Shown: positions 44,331 to 53,211 of the stretch, one piece after another
Layout of the letters: each line of letters starts with the position of its first letter
Numbering within the stretch: position 1 is the first letter of the stretch
DNA from: Flavobacterium tagetis
GTDB taxonomy: Bacteria > Bacteroidota > Bacteroidia > Flavobacteriales > Flavobacteriaceae
Length of the DNA: 64,000 nucleotides
Assembly (NCBI RefSeq): GCF_016735615.1
Contig: NZ_JAERSF010000003.1
Location: 62,001-126,000 of the forward strand
Direction: 5' to 3'
The notes under the pieces: model-generated
What the model was told of the DNA's origin: nothing
The model's input: only the letters and a program-made list of their open reading frames with translations
Database searches by the model: none
Position numbers and translations under genes: made by a program

Positions 44331-45422
44331 ATGAAAACAACCAATTCGACTAAAAAGAAAGAACTCTTTGATACTATTTTGCAGTTATTTTTTATTTTTC
44401 TCCTTGTGGGATTCTGTCTTAAGTTGCTGCTGCCTTTTTTTATGCCTATTCTTTGGGCTGTAATATTGTCTGTTGTGTTTTATCCTTTGTTTAATTCGCT
44501 GCAGCGAATATTAAAAGGACGTAAAGCACTGGCATCGGTTGTTATTACTATCTTGCTTATTGCTATTATGGTGGTGCCTCTTATTTATTTTCTTAAAGCG
44601 GCAAGCGGTAATTTTATAGAACTGAAAAACAGTTTTGAAGCAGGAACATTAAAAATTACTCCGCCAGGAGCTTCTATAAAAGAGTGGCCGATAATTGGTA
44701 AACCGCTTTATGAGTTTTTACTTTCTTTATCAACAGATTTGGAACAAAGTGTTGTAAAGTACCAAGATCAGATACGAGAATTGTCGTCTAAAATTATGGC
44801 CAGTATTTTGAGTTCTGGTGCTGCATTTCTTCAGTTTATATTGTCAGTAATTATTGCAGGAGTTTTATTAGTATCGCCAGGTGGTAAAACTTTCTTTATG
44901 AAATTTCTTAGAAAAATTGCAGGAAGTGAAGCCGAAGAAATTATGACCATTTCGGTTTCAACTATTTACCAAGTGGTTAAAGGTATTTTGGGCGTTGCCG
45001 TTATTCAGACCATTATTCAGGCAATTGGATTGTTTTGGGCCGATATTCCATACGCCGGAATTTTGACGTTGATCTGTCTGATATTTTCTATTCTACAGAT
45101 CGGACCAATTATAATTAATATTGGCGTTATTATTTACCTTTTTTCAACAGGAGATTCTGGTTATGCTATTTTTTGGACGGTGTTTTTCATTATCAGCGGA
45201 TTATCAGATAATGTTCTAAAACCATTATTGCTAGGAAAAGGCGCTCTTGTACCCATGCTCGTGATTTTTTTAGGTGTGATAGGCGGATTCATCATGTCAG
45301 GTTTTATAGGATTATTTGTTGGACCAATTGTGTTTTCAATAGGTTACAAACTCTTTGTTGCTTGGCTGGATGATAATTCAGAACCCATTGAAGAACCTGC
45401 CGAAGATATTGAGATTAGTTAA
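44331..45422 (+). CDS. AI-2E/PerM family transporter
   Basis: A 363-residue inner-membrane protein of the AI-2E (TqsA/PerM/YhhT) family with about eight hydrophobic segments. A long soluble stretch lies between the third and fourth (about 90-155), and the late segments include LKPLLLGKGALVPMLVIFLGVIGG. Members export small signals or act as sodium/proton antiporters; which applies here cannot be told. It is flanked on both sides by heptamer repeats and appears to be a single-gene unit. Confidence 0.88.
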   Translation: MKTTNSTKKKELFDTILQLFFIFLLVGFCLKLLLPFFMPILWAVILSVVFYPLFNSLQRILKGRKALASVVITILLIAIMVVPLIYFLKAASGNFIELKNSFEAGTLKITPPGASIKEWPIIGKPLYEFLLSLSTDLEQSVVKYQDQIRELSSKIMASILSSGAAFLQFILSVIIAGVLLVSPGGKTFFMKFLRKIAGSEAEEIMTISVSTIYQVVKGILGVAVIQTIIQAIGLFWADIPYAGILTLICLIFSILQIGPIIINIGVIIYLFSTGDSGYAIFWTVFFIISGLSDNVLKPLLLGKGALVPMLVIFLGVIGGFIMSGFIGLFVGPIVFSIGYKLFVAWLDDNSEPIEEPAEDIEIS

Positions 45423-45423
45423 T

Positions 45424-45552
45424 TGTGAAATGTAAGAGGTGAGAAGTGAAATCTGTTACGCAAGTAGTTTTTACATCTCACAATTCACATTTCACACCTT
45501 AAACTTTTTACACTTGAATTAACAATTAACAATTTATAATTCACAATTAAAT
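45424..45552. repeat. Period-7 repeats, inverted GTGAAAT / ATTCACA arms
   Basis: GTGAAATGTAAGAGGTGAGA on the left faces ATCTCACAATTCACATTTCAC on the right in inverted orientation, followed by more AATTAAC/AATTCAC heptamers. The two arms could form a long hairpin after the AI-2E gene. Confidence 0.8.
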
Positions 45553-45584
45553 AAAGTATTTTTGCAGGATTATAATTCTAGCAA

Positions 45585-46805
45585 ATGAAACGTTCCGGTA
45601 CAGCAGATCTTCCTTTACATTATGGACATGTTCCATTATGGCTTGCTGAACGAATGTCTAAACTTGGTTTTGCGATTGTAGAAACCATTGCGATGGAATT
45701 TTCGACTGCCGAAGTTATAAGTAAATTAAGTAATCCGTTTTGGTTTCAGAGTTTTGGAGCCGTAATGGGTATGGATTGGCATTCGTCTGGAATTACAACT
45801 TCGGTGCTTGGAGCATTAAAAAAATCGGTTAATCCGCATTCAAAAGAACTCGGAATTTATATCTGCGGAGGAAAAGGAAAATATTCTATGGCAACGCCGC
45901 AGGAACTTTTATTTGTGGGCGAAAAAACAGGTCTCGACGGAATTAATCTTGCCAGCTGTAGCAGACTTACCGCCAAAGTAGACAATACCGCCATTCAAGA
46001 CGGATTTCAATTGTATCAGCATAATTTTATTGTTGATAATAAAGGACATTGGGCCGTTATTCAGCAAGGAATGAATCCGAATTCTCGAACAGCCAGAAGA
46101 TATCATTGGCATTCGCAAGATTTAAAGTCTTTTATAAACGAACCTCACACTTTTATTTATGGCGAAAATCAAGGCGCAATTTTAAATCTTACTGCCAATG
46201 CCGCTACAAAATCTCGAGAAGGTATTTTAGAATTGGTAAAAGAATCACCAGTTAAAATCATAAAAGAAATGCAGCATCTTTCTATGCCCGCGCATCATGA
46301 TGTGAGAATGGAAGATGTCAATATGAAAAGACTGGGCGCAATGCTTTGGACTACCCATGAAAACAAACCAGAAGATTTTGAAGAATTACTGCTTTTAAAA
46401 GGAATGGGACCAAGAGCTTTGCAGTCTTTAGCATTGGTAAGCGAAATAATTTACGGAACTCCAACACGATTTGAAGATCCAGCACGTTTTTCATTTGCTC
46501 ATGGCGGAAAAGACGGACATCCGTTTCCTGTTCCCGTTAAAATCTATGATGAAACTATTGATACGCTTCAAAGAGCTATAAATCGTGCTAAAATCGGAAA
46601 TAGCGATAAATTGAGTGCTATTCAGAAACTATCTGAGATTTCGCGGAAAGCAGAAGAAAGTTTTACACCAAACTCCAATTTCGATGCTTTAATTCAGAGA
46701 GAAAGAGAGGAATCGCATAAATACGGAGGAAGAACCGTTTTTGGCGATGCGAAACCTCCTAAAAAGAAACCTATAAACCCAAACAATCAGCTGGAATTAT
46801 TTTAA
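45585..46805 (+). CDS. DUF763 protein, probable DNA-acting factor
   Basis: A 406-residue DUF763 (COG1415) protein, cytoplasmic. The N-terminal KRSGTADLPLHYGHVPLWL is the family signature, the middle has several conserved His (HWHSQDLKSF, PAHHDV), and LLLLKGMGPRALQSLAL (about 270-290) looks like a helix-hairpin-helix DNA-binding turn. The last residues, NNQLELF, match the beta-clamp-binding consensus QL[SD]LF in form. The family is uncharacterised; DNA repair or nuclease-related work is an inference. Neighbours give no clue. Confidence 0.85.
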   Translation: MKRSGTADLPLHYGHVPLWLAERMSKLGFAIVETIAMEFSTAEVISKLSNPFWFQSFGAVMGMDWHSSGITTSVLGALKKSVNPHSKELGIYICGGKGKYSMATPQELLFVGEKTGLDGINLASCSRLTAKVDNTAIQDGFQLYQHNFIVDNKGHWAVIQQGMNPNSRTARRYHWHSQDLKSFINEPHTFIYGENQGAILNLTANAATKSREGILELVKESPVKIIKEMQHLSMPAHHDVRMEDVNMKRLGAMLWTTHENKPEDFEELLLLKGMGPRALQSLALVSEIIYGTPTRFEDPARFSFAHGGKDGHPFPVPVKIYDETIDTLQRAINRAKIGNSDKLSAIQKLSEISRKAEESFTPNSNFDALIQREREESHKYGGRTVFGDAKPPKKKPINPNNQLELF

Positions 46806-46850
46806 AAATTATAATTTTCTATCAGCCTTTAGTTATATAAAAATCCAATA

Positions 46851-48029
46851 ATGTCACAAAACGAAAAATCAATTTATACCTTACAATTCATTTTACTTTG
46901 CTTGAGTTCTTTATTATTTTCATCAAGTTTTAATATGATGATACCAGAGCTTCCAAATTACTTAAGCAGTCTTGGAGGAGCAGAATACAAAGGACTTATC
47001 ATATCATTATTTACATTAACAGCTGCAATTTCCCGTCCGTTTAGTGGAAAACTTACAGACAAATGGGGACGTGTCCCTGTTATGGCAATAGGTTCTTCGG
47101 TTTGTGTGGTATGCGGATTTTTGTATCCTATTTTAAGTTCTGTTTCAGGATTCTTGCTTTTGCGTTTAGTTCATGGTTTTTCGACAGGATTTAAACCTAC
47201 GTCAACATCAGCTTATGTCGCAGATATTATTCCGCAACACAGATGGGGCGAAGCACTCGGAATGCACGGATTATGTTTTAGTATTGGCGGAGCAATGGGA
47301 CCAGCATTAGGCAGTATGATTGTGAATGCTTATGGAATGAATGCAATGTTTTACAGTTCGTCTTTTTTAGCTTTTTTATCGATTATTATTGTTTTTAATA
47401 TGAAAGAAACGCTGGCGACAAAAGAGAAATTGAACAAATCTATGTTTTATATTGGACGAAATGATATTGTAGATAGAAATGTGTTCCCAGCAGGAATTAT
47501 CACTTTTCTTTCGTACACCGCATTCGGACTTATTTTAACTTTAATTCCAGATTGGAGTGAACATTTAGGCGCAACGAATAAAGGATTGTTTTTTACAGCT
47601 TTTACAGTAGCTTCGGTTATGGTTCGTTTTGGCGCAGGAAAAGTTTCCGATAGGCATGGAAGACCAAAAGTAATCATGGCTGGATTAATCATAACTTCAA
47701 TCGCTCTTTTTGTAATAAGTGCAGGACGAGATATCAATATGTTACTAGTCGGTGCCGGAATTTACGGAGTTGGTACCGGTATTTTATCACCAGCGATTAG
47801 TGCATGGACTATTGATATGAGTAATCCTGAACATAGAGGAAAAGCGGTTGCAACTATGTATATCTCAATGGAACTCGGAATTGGTTCTGGCGCTCTTTTA
47901 GGAGGAACTTATTATAACGATCAAATCAACCGTATACCGCAAATTATCAGATTCGACATACTCGTGTTAGTTCTAGGAATTGTGTATCTTACGTATTGGG
48001 CGAGAAATAAAAGGAGAATTAAAGCGTAA
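46851..48029 (+). CDS. MFS transporter, MdtG/DHA1-like
   Basis: A 392-residue 12-helix major facilitator carrier. Loop 2-3 motif GKLTDKWGRVPVM and the repeat motif GKVSDRHGRPKV in the second half are textbook MFS A-motifs, and GFKPTSTSAYVADI resembles drug/H+ antiporters. It probably exports a small molecule. It starts 45 bp after the DUF763 gene and may share its transcript, though a functional link is unlikely. Confidence 0.9.
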   Translation: MSQNEKSIYTLQFILLCLSSLLFSSSFNMMIPELPNYLSSLGGAEYKGLIISLFTLTAAISRPFSGKLTDKWGRVPVMAIGSSVCVVCGFLYPILSSVSGFLLLRLVHGFSTGFKPTSTSAYVADIIPQHRWGEALGMHGLCFSIGGAMGPALGSMIVNAYGMNAMFYSSSFLAFLSIIIVFNMKETLATKEKLNKSMFYIGRNDIVDRNVFPAGIITFLSYTAFGLILTLIPDWSEHLGATNKGLFFTAFTVASVMVRFGAGKVSDRHGRPKVIMAGLIITSIALFVISAGRDINMLLVGAGIYGVGTGILSPAISAWTIDMSNPEHRGKAVATMYISMELGIGSGALLGGTYYNDQINRIPQIIRFDILVLVLGIVYLTYWARNKRRIKA

Positions 48030-48031
48030 TT

Positions 48032-48502
48032 CTAATGCTTATTTTTTTGAATGTTTAACTGCACTTTAAAATTGCCGTAATACGGATTGTCAGCCATTAA
48101 AGAATGCCCAATTACCAAAATATGATTTCCTTTTTGTTTGAGTGGAATTTGCATGTCCATTCCAAAAGGGCCGTCTGAGGTTTTATCAGGAAAAATAATT
48201 TGATTAAAACGAATGTTTCCTTTTCCTGCATCTGGAATTATTTGGGCGTTTAATTCGCCCAAATCTTCATTTTTAAATTGAACATATACTTTTGAATTGA
48301 GAGAATCTAAATGGCCTTCCGCTAAAAAAACATTTGCTTCATTCTTAAAATTCATAGCAATAGTGTCGCCAATTTGTTTATTCTCCTGCTTTTTTTCTTT
48401 TTGAGCAACGGGCGCTGGTGATTCAGCAGAAGCTTCTTTATTTTCCTTCTGCTGACATGAAAAAAAGAAAATTGAAATTAGAAGTAAAGACAAATTTTTC
48501 AT
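48032..48502 (-). CDS. Hypothetical lipoprotein
   Basis: A 156-residue predicted lipoprotein with a short signal peptide and lipobox FFSC at about residue 16, followed by a charged Ala/Glu/Lys linker (about 17-48). The remaining 108 residues look like a beta-sandwich, with PFGMDMQIPLKQKGNHILVIGHSL. No domain is recognised. It is convergent with the MFS gene (2 bp apart) and follows the acidic protein gene by 12 bp. Confidence 0.75.
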   Translation of the reverse strand: MKNLSLLLISIFFFSCQQKENKEASAESPAPVAQKEKKQENKQIGDTIAMNFKNEANVFLAEGHLDSLNSKVYVQFKNEDLGELNAQIIPDAGKGNIRFNQIIFPDKTSDGPFGMDMQIPLKQKGNHILVIGHSLMADNPYYGNFKVQLNIQKNKH

Positions 48503-48514
48503 AACAGTATTTTT

Positions 48515-48805
48515 TTAGCTTCGCATTTCAAAACTCCCAGGTTCTTCTTCATTCTCATCGTATTCGCCTACTGGTTTTTCATTTAAATCTTCTTCTTCCT
48601 CCCAGTCATTTTCATCATACTCTGAATGAAAATCATATTCAAGATTATCTTCCAATTCTCCAAGCTCTAGATTGTAATGGTTAGAAGCGGTCAGTCTATT
48701 GGTATAGTCGCCGTCTAGATAATCATCATAATTTAATAATAGCTGTTCCTCATAAGAATTCATTTCAAATCCAAACTCTTCTGACATGTAATTTTCTGAT
48801 CTCAT
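48515..48805 (-). CDS. Highly acidic hypothetical protein
   Basis: A 96-residue protein in which about a third of residues are Asp or Glu, for example EYDENDWEEEEDLNE. It has no signal peptide or membrane segment. It could be a nucleic-acid mimic or a binding partner, but nothing supports a specific role. An alternative start is the ATG at 48787. It is probably co-transcribed with the downstream lipoprotein gene. Confidence 0.6.
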   Translation of the reverse strand: MRSENYMSEEFGFEMNSYEEQLLLNYDDYLDGDYTNRLTASNHYNLELGELEDNLEYDFHSEYDENDWEEEEDLNEKPVGEYDENEEEPGSFEMRS

Positions 48806-48948
48806 ATAAATAACTTTTTAATGAATGAATAATCATATCTAATTTTCTAATTAGATTATTCTAAAATTACAGCCTTGGGACGCTAGCTGTCTTATATAAT
48901 TTTCTTGCAGTATTGTCAAATTTTCATTTAATATGATATTAAGTTATA

Positions 48949-48985
48949 AAAAAAATGGAAGGAATTAAAATTTCCTGCCATTTTA
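48949..48985 (-). terminator. Terminator after the XRE-cupin regulator
   Basis: On the minus strand AAAATGGCAGGAA pairs with TTCCTTCCATTTT (one mismatch) and runs into a T-tract, 27 bp beyond the regulator stop. Confidence 0.75.
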
Positions 48986-49011
48986 AAGTAATGAATTGAT
49001 TTGTTCAAGAT

Positions 49012-49578
49012 TTAATTATCAAAGAAATAAACAATGAGCATCTTACATGGTTTAGAACTTTTGTTTAAAGGCACGTGTTTTAATCTTCCGTCAAAAAACA
49101 GAGAATCGCCTTCTTTTAAAGTATACGTTTCGTTTGCAATTAAATAATCTACTTCGCCAGATAAAATATATTTGTATTCATAGGCATCAGTAGTAACTTG
49201 ATCTCTATAGCTGTTTGGCTCCAATGTCAGAAATACAATATCAACCGTTGAATTTTTTATGGTGCGTGTTAAAAAGCGCTCGTATAAAAATCCGCTTGAA
49301 CCTTCTTTTTGAAACTGATCATAATCGTCTTTTCTCTTCACAATTACCAATTCTTCATCTTGGCTGATATCTTTAAAAAATTCGCTGAGGTTAATCTGTA
49401 AGGCAGTCACTATACTTAAAAGAACGGTTAGCGACGGAATACTTCTTCCGTTCTCAATCTGCGAAATCATTCCTTTTGTGACCCCGCTTAAATCGGCAAG
49501 TTCCTGTAACGTAAAGCCTTTCTCGGTTCTATATTGTTTGATGCGTTTGCTAATCTCTAAAATTACAACTCCTTCCAT
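49012..49578 (-). CDS. XRE-family regulator with C-terminal cupin domain
   Basis: A 188-residue transcription factor. Residues about 8-62 form the HTH (KRIKQYRTEKGFTLQELADL then TKGMISQIENGRSIPSL), and residues about 105-188 form a cupin sensor domain (YKYILSGEVDYLI, EGDSLFFDGRLKHVPLN). Such regulators sense a small ligand of the pathway they control. It is divergent from the HAD-TonB-PhoD-ADH-MFS operon; two similar palindromes lie in the 110-bp gap, one touching its own start codon, which suggests control of both directions. Confidence 0.93.
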   Translation of the reverse strand: MEGVVILEISKRIKQYRTEKGFTLQELADLSGVTKGMISQIENGRSIPSLTVLLSIVTALQINLSEFFKDISQDEELVIVKRKDDYDQFQKEGSSGFLYERFLTRTIKNSTVDIVFLTLEPNSYRDQVTTDAYEYKYILSGEVDYLIANETYTLKEGDSLFFDGRLKHVPLNKSSKPCKMLIVYFFDN

Positions 49579-49598
49579 GTTTAGTATAAGTATACAAA
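49579..49598. promoter_or_regulatory. Operator-like site touching the regulator start
   Basis: On the minus strand the site reads TTTGTATACTTATACTAAAC and ends at the regulator start codon. It matches the palindrome at 49628-49650 at 17 of 20 positions by eye. Binding here would block the regulator's own translation start region or transcription. Confidence 0.55.
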
Positions 49599-49627
49599 GT
49601 TTATTTTAATTAAACATTATTTTACCT

Positions 49628-49650
49628 TTTGTTTACATATAGTAAACAAA
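49628..49650. promoter_or_regulatory. Perfect 9-bp-arm palindrome, probable XRE operator
   Basis: TTTGTTTAC and GTAAACAAA flank a 5-bp ATATA spacer; symmetry extends outward through ACCTT and AGGT with one extra T. It overlaps the minus-strand TACCTTTG box and lies near -33 of the rightward operon, so one bound dimer could control both promoters. Confidence 0.7.
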
Positions 49651-49654
49651 GGTA
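49647..49654 (-). promoter_or_regulatory. TAnnTTTG -7 box for the XRE-cupin gene
   Basis: The minus strand reads TACCTTTG. It overlaps the palindromic operator. A TTG candidate (49681-49683) is 26 bp away, longer than usual. Confidence 0.4.
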
Positions 49655-49688
49655 TAGTAATATTGCACTGTAAAAATAAACAAAAAAT

Positions 49689-50345
49689 ATGGAATTAATT
49701 GTATTTGATATGGCTGGTACTACAGTCCAAGACGAAAATAAAGTTGGCTTAACATTACAGACTGCTTTAAAAGAATTTGGTTATGAATTTTCTATCGAAG
49801 AAATCAATGTTGTAATGGGATATGAGAAACCAGTTGCCATTTCGATTTTAATAAATGACGAAAATGTAGATGCATCTTTAATAAATAAAATTCACCAATC
49901 GTTTGTAGAGAAAATGATTGCGTACTACAAACAAAGCAACGAAGTTCAAGCCACGCCAAACGCCTATGAAACCATTCAGTATTTAAGAAATAATGGAATT
50001 AAAGTAGCTTTTGATACCGGATTTTCTAGACCCATTGCCGATGCGATTTTCGAAAAATTAAATTGGAAACAAGGAGTTGATTTTGATTTCAGCATTACGT
50101 CAGACGAAGTAGAACACGGACGCCCTTATCCAGATATGATTTTTAAAGCGATGGAACATTTTAATATTTCTGATTCTTCTTTGGTTGGAAAAGTAGGCGA
50201 TACAATGTCTGATCTTCAGCAGGGAGAAAATGCAAAATGCGGACTTGTGGTTGGAGTTACAACGGGCGCTTACAGCAGAGAAGAACTTCAAAATCACTAT
50301 CACAATTATATTATTGATAACCTTTCAGAGTTAAAAAACATTTAA
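49689..50345 (+). CDS. Phosphonatase-like HAD hydrolase (PhnX-like)
   Basis: A 218-residue HAD-superfamily enzyme. The nucleophile loop is FDMAGTTV with D7 and, two positions on, Ala rather than Asp, as in phosphonoacetaldehyde hydrolase (PhnX). A lysine K47 in MGYEK sits where PhnX has its Schiff-base lysine (MGLLK). Motif III and IV are GRPYPDMIFKAM and VGDTMSDLQQG. Related enzymes (the phosphonatase-like group) are found beside phosphonate genes. It likely cleaves a C-P bond of a phosphono-aldehyde, though a phosphatase role is possible. It is the first gene of the operon, 14 bp before the TonB receptor. Confidence 0.88.
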   Translation: MELIVFDMAGTTVQDENKVGLTLQTALKEFGYEFSIEEINVVMGYEKPVAISILINDENVDASLINKIHQSFVEKMIAYYKQSNEVQATPNAYETIQYLRNNGIKVAFDTGFSRPIADAIFEKLNWKQGVDFDFSITSDEVEHGRPYPDMIFKAMEHFNISDSSLVGKVGDTMSDLQQGENAKCGLVVGVTTGAYSREELQNHYHNYIIDNLSELKNI

Positions 50346-50359
50346 TTTTTTAATAAATC

Positions 50360-53155
50360 ATGAAAACATTCCTGTATGTTGTTATTGCATTGATCTTTAG
50401 CTCTTCTTACGCGCAAGAAGTTAAAGGTAAAATTAGTGCTGAATCTGGACCATTATATCCGGCTTCCATTTTGATTGTAGAAAAATCAAAAACGATAACC
50501 AATGACCGTAATGGTAATTTCTCTATAAAATTAGAACCTGGAGTGTACCATTTAGAAATTTCGAGCGAAAATTATGTTGCAAAACATATTTCGGTAACGG
50601 TTTCCAATAAAAATGTTGATTTAGGAAATGTAATAATAGGACAGGAAGAAAAGTTAGATGAGGTTGTTTTAGAATATTACACCAGCGGAGAGAAAAAGGC
50701 AATAGAAATGCGACAGAAATCTAACGCGATTATGGATGTAGTAAGCGCAGATGCAATGGGCAAGATGCCAGATATAAGTGCAGCAGAAGCAGTTCAGCGA
50801 ATTCCTGGTGTGAGTATAGACCGAGATCAGGGAGAAGGAAGATATGTTACCGTAAGAGGTACGCCGTCTCAATGGAGTTCGGCAACCATTAATGGTGATC
50901 GTATGCCAGCAGCAAAAACTTCGGGAGATTTGTTAGGAAATCGTACCGTTCCGATGGATTTATTGCCGACAGAATTTCTGGAATATATTCAGGTAATTAA
51001 AGCGATTACTCCAGAATATGAAGGTGATGCAATTGGAGGAACAATCAATTATATTCCGAAATTTTCTCCTAAAAAAGAAACACTTCGTATTACGGGAAGT
51101 ATTCCAGTTAATCTTCGCGCTGACGATAAAGTAGGTTTCAACAGTACAGTTTTGTACGGAAATCGATTGTTTAATAAAAAGTTTGGTTTTTTAGTAATGT
51201 CCAATTACAATCGTCGTACTTATTCTACAGATGATTACGAAGTGGTTTACGGAAATGAATTGCATAACGTAAACACGCTTGATGTGCGAAATTATCAAGG
51301 TGTGAGAACCAATACGGGATTTAATGCTGCGACAGATTTTCGTTTCAACAAAAGAAATAAAATCTATGCAAGAGGATATTATAGTCAGTTTTTGGATGAA
51401 GAAGACAACAGAAAAACGATGCATTATTTTAATAAAACAACGAGTAATGCGGTTTTAAGATGGAGTACAGTAGATTATTTATTTAAGAATTACGGAGGTG
51501 AATTTGGATACGAAAGCAAATTGACTGACAAATTGAAAATGAATGCAAAAGTAGCCTCATATACATCATGGGCAGGTTACAACGGGCCTTCGTCTGCAAC
51601 TAAAAACGATCGTGGTTATTATTACGGAAACTGGATTCAAACTGTAAAATATGATAATCTGGTTAAAGTTGATGGTAAAGATTATAAATTCCTTCAAGGT
51701 GACGGACCAGCGGGTTATGTTGGTGATCCAGCAAATAACATTCAGCCGCATTTTGCTACGGCTTATAATCCAGAAAAATACTATTTAGATAGGTATGTAA
51801 CTTCGATTCGTAATGTGGAAGAAAAAGATAAAGTTGCCGCTTTAGATTTTGATTATGATGCCAATGAAGATTTAAAAATCAAATTTGGAGGAAAATTTAG
51901 AGATAAAAGAAGCACTTACGACTATCGTTACATTACTTGGATTTACGATACAAAAGCACCAAAAGCGTATTTAAATCAGTGGGAAAGAGAACCTTTTCCG
52001 ACGAATAATTGGTTTCCTGAGCTCAACAATACTTACGATAATCTGAAATTCAATTATCCGACAGAACGTTCTTTTATTGACCCGATGGGAAATCCTGCGA
52101 TTGCAAAAAACTTAAAATACAATTATCAGGATGCTACAAACTCAAGTTATGCGACAGGTAATTATGATGCAACCGAAAAAGTTTGGGCAGGTTATGCATC
52201 TGGTGAATGGGATATAAACGAAGATTTCCGCTTGGTTGGAGGTATTCGCTACGAAAATACAGCGGTAGATGCCAAAAGTTATGAGTTTAATGACATTACA
52301 AAAGTCGTTACGCCAGTTTACGGAACTAAAAATTACGGAGCCTTTTTGCCAATGGCGCATTTAATTTACAAACCGTCTAAAAAGTTAGATTTAAGAGCGG
52401 CTGTAACCAGAACTTTTGCCCGTCCGGCTTTTAACGAATTAAGTCCGAGCACGAGAGTAAATCCAGATAATCATACTGTGGTAGAAGGAAATGTGGATTT
52501 AAAACCTACTTTTTCTTGGAACTACGATGTAATAGGAAGTTATTATTTAAACAAAAGTGATTATATAACAGGAAGTGCATTTTATAAAGATTTGTCAGAT
52601 CTGATTTATACACAATCACATGATGAAATTAGAACTGTCGGCGGTGAAACGTTCTTATACAAAGTCTCAAAACCATTAAATTCTGATAATGCTTTTTTAT
52701 ACGGATTTGAAGTTGGTTTTAATAAAAAGTTCTCTGAACTGCCTGGGTTTTTGAGCTGTTTTAGTTTAAAAGGAAATTATACTTTTACCAAATCTGAAAC
52801 GACATTGGAAGGAAGAGGAAATGAAAAAATAGGATTAATGAACCAGTCGCCAAATATTTTCAATGCATCGCTTATTTACGAATACAAAGGATTTGCGGCG
52901 AGATTAGCAGCCAATTATCGTGAAGCATTTTTAGTGGAGATTCGCGATAATCCGGGAGCCGACAGATATCAGGATAAAGATTTTCATTTGGATATGAATC
53001 TTTCTTACACGACGCCAAAGAATATTACTTTTTTCATTGACTTGAATAATCTTAATAATCAGGAATTACGCTACTATCATGGAGTAGTTTCAAGACCAGA
53101 ACAAGTGGAGTATTACGGATTAAGAGGTCGAGTAGGGGCAAGTTATAGATTTTAA
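50360..53155 (+). CDS. TonB-dependent receptor of the HAD/PhoD operon
   Basis: A 931-residue outer-membrane receptor. Signal peptide about 1-18, a carboxypeptidase-regulatory-like domain (about 20-95), KLDEVVLEYY as TonB-box-like region, then a plug with IPGVSIDRDQGEGRYVTVRG and GGTINYIPKF, and a barrel ending in VGASYRF. It belongs to the larger TonB receptors without a SusD partner. It would bring the operon's substrate, perhaps an organophosphorus compound, into the periplasm where PhoD works. Confidence 0.93.
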   Translation: MKTFLYVVIALIFSSSYAQEVKGKISAESGPLYPASILIVEKSKTITNDRNGNFSIKLEPGVYHLEISSENYVAKHISVTVSNKNVDLGNVIIGQEEKLDEVVLEYYTSGEKKAIEMRQKSNAIMDVVSADAMGKMPDISAAEAVQRIPGVSIDRDQGEGRYVTVRGTPSQWSSATINGDRMPAAKTSGDLLGNRTVPMDLLPTEFLEYIQVIKAITPEYEGDAIGGTINYIPKFSPKKETLRITGSIPVNLRADDKVGFNSTVLYGNRLFNKKFGFLVMSNYNRRTYSTDDYEVVYGNELHNVNTLDVRNYQGVRTNTGFNAATDFRFNKRNKIYARGYYSQFLDEEDNRKTMHYFNKTTSNAVLRWSTVDYLFKNYGGEFGYESKLTDKLKMNAKVASYTSWAGYNGPSSATKNDRGYYYGNWIQTVKYDNLVKVDGKDYKFLQGDGPAGYVGDPANNIQPHFATAYNPEKYYLDRYVTSIRNVEEKDKVAALDFDYDANEDLKIKFGGKFRDKRSTYDYRYITWIYDTKAPKAYLNQWEREPFPTNNWFPELNNTYDNLKFNYPTERSFIDPMGNPAIAKNLKYNYQDATNSSYATGNYDATEKVWAGYASGEWDINEDFRLVGGIRYENTAVDAKSYEFNDITKVVTPVYGTKNYGAFLPMAHLIYKPSKKLDLRAAVTRTFARPAFNELSPSTRVNPDNHTVVEGNVDLKPTFSWNYDVIGSYYLNKSDYITGSAFYKDLSDLIYTQSHDEIRTVGGETFLYKVSKPLNSDNAFLYGFEVGFNKKFSELPGFLSCFSLKGNYTFTKSETTLEGRGNEKIGLMNQSPNIFNASLIYEYKGFAARLAANYREAFLVEIRDNPGADRYQDKDFHLDMNLSYTTPKNITFFIDLNNLNNQELRYYHGVVSRPEQVEYYGLRGRVGASYRF

Positions 53156-53211
53156 TATTCAATAACATACAGATAACATTCAAACAGTAATATTGCCTAT
53201 TTTATATTAAG

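Noticed and set aside
45424..45552. CRISPR-like or microsatellite coding region
   Set aside because: Units are 7 bp and degenerate, with no spacers and no open frame of note.
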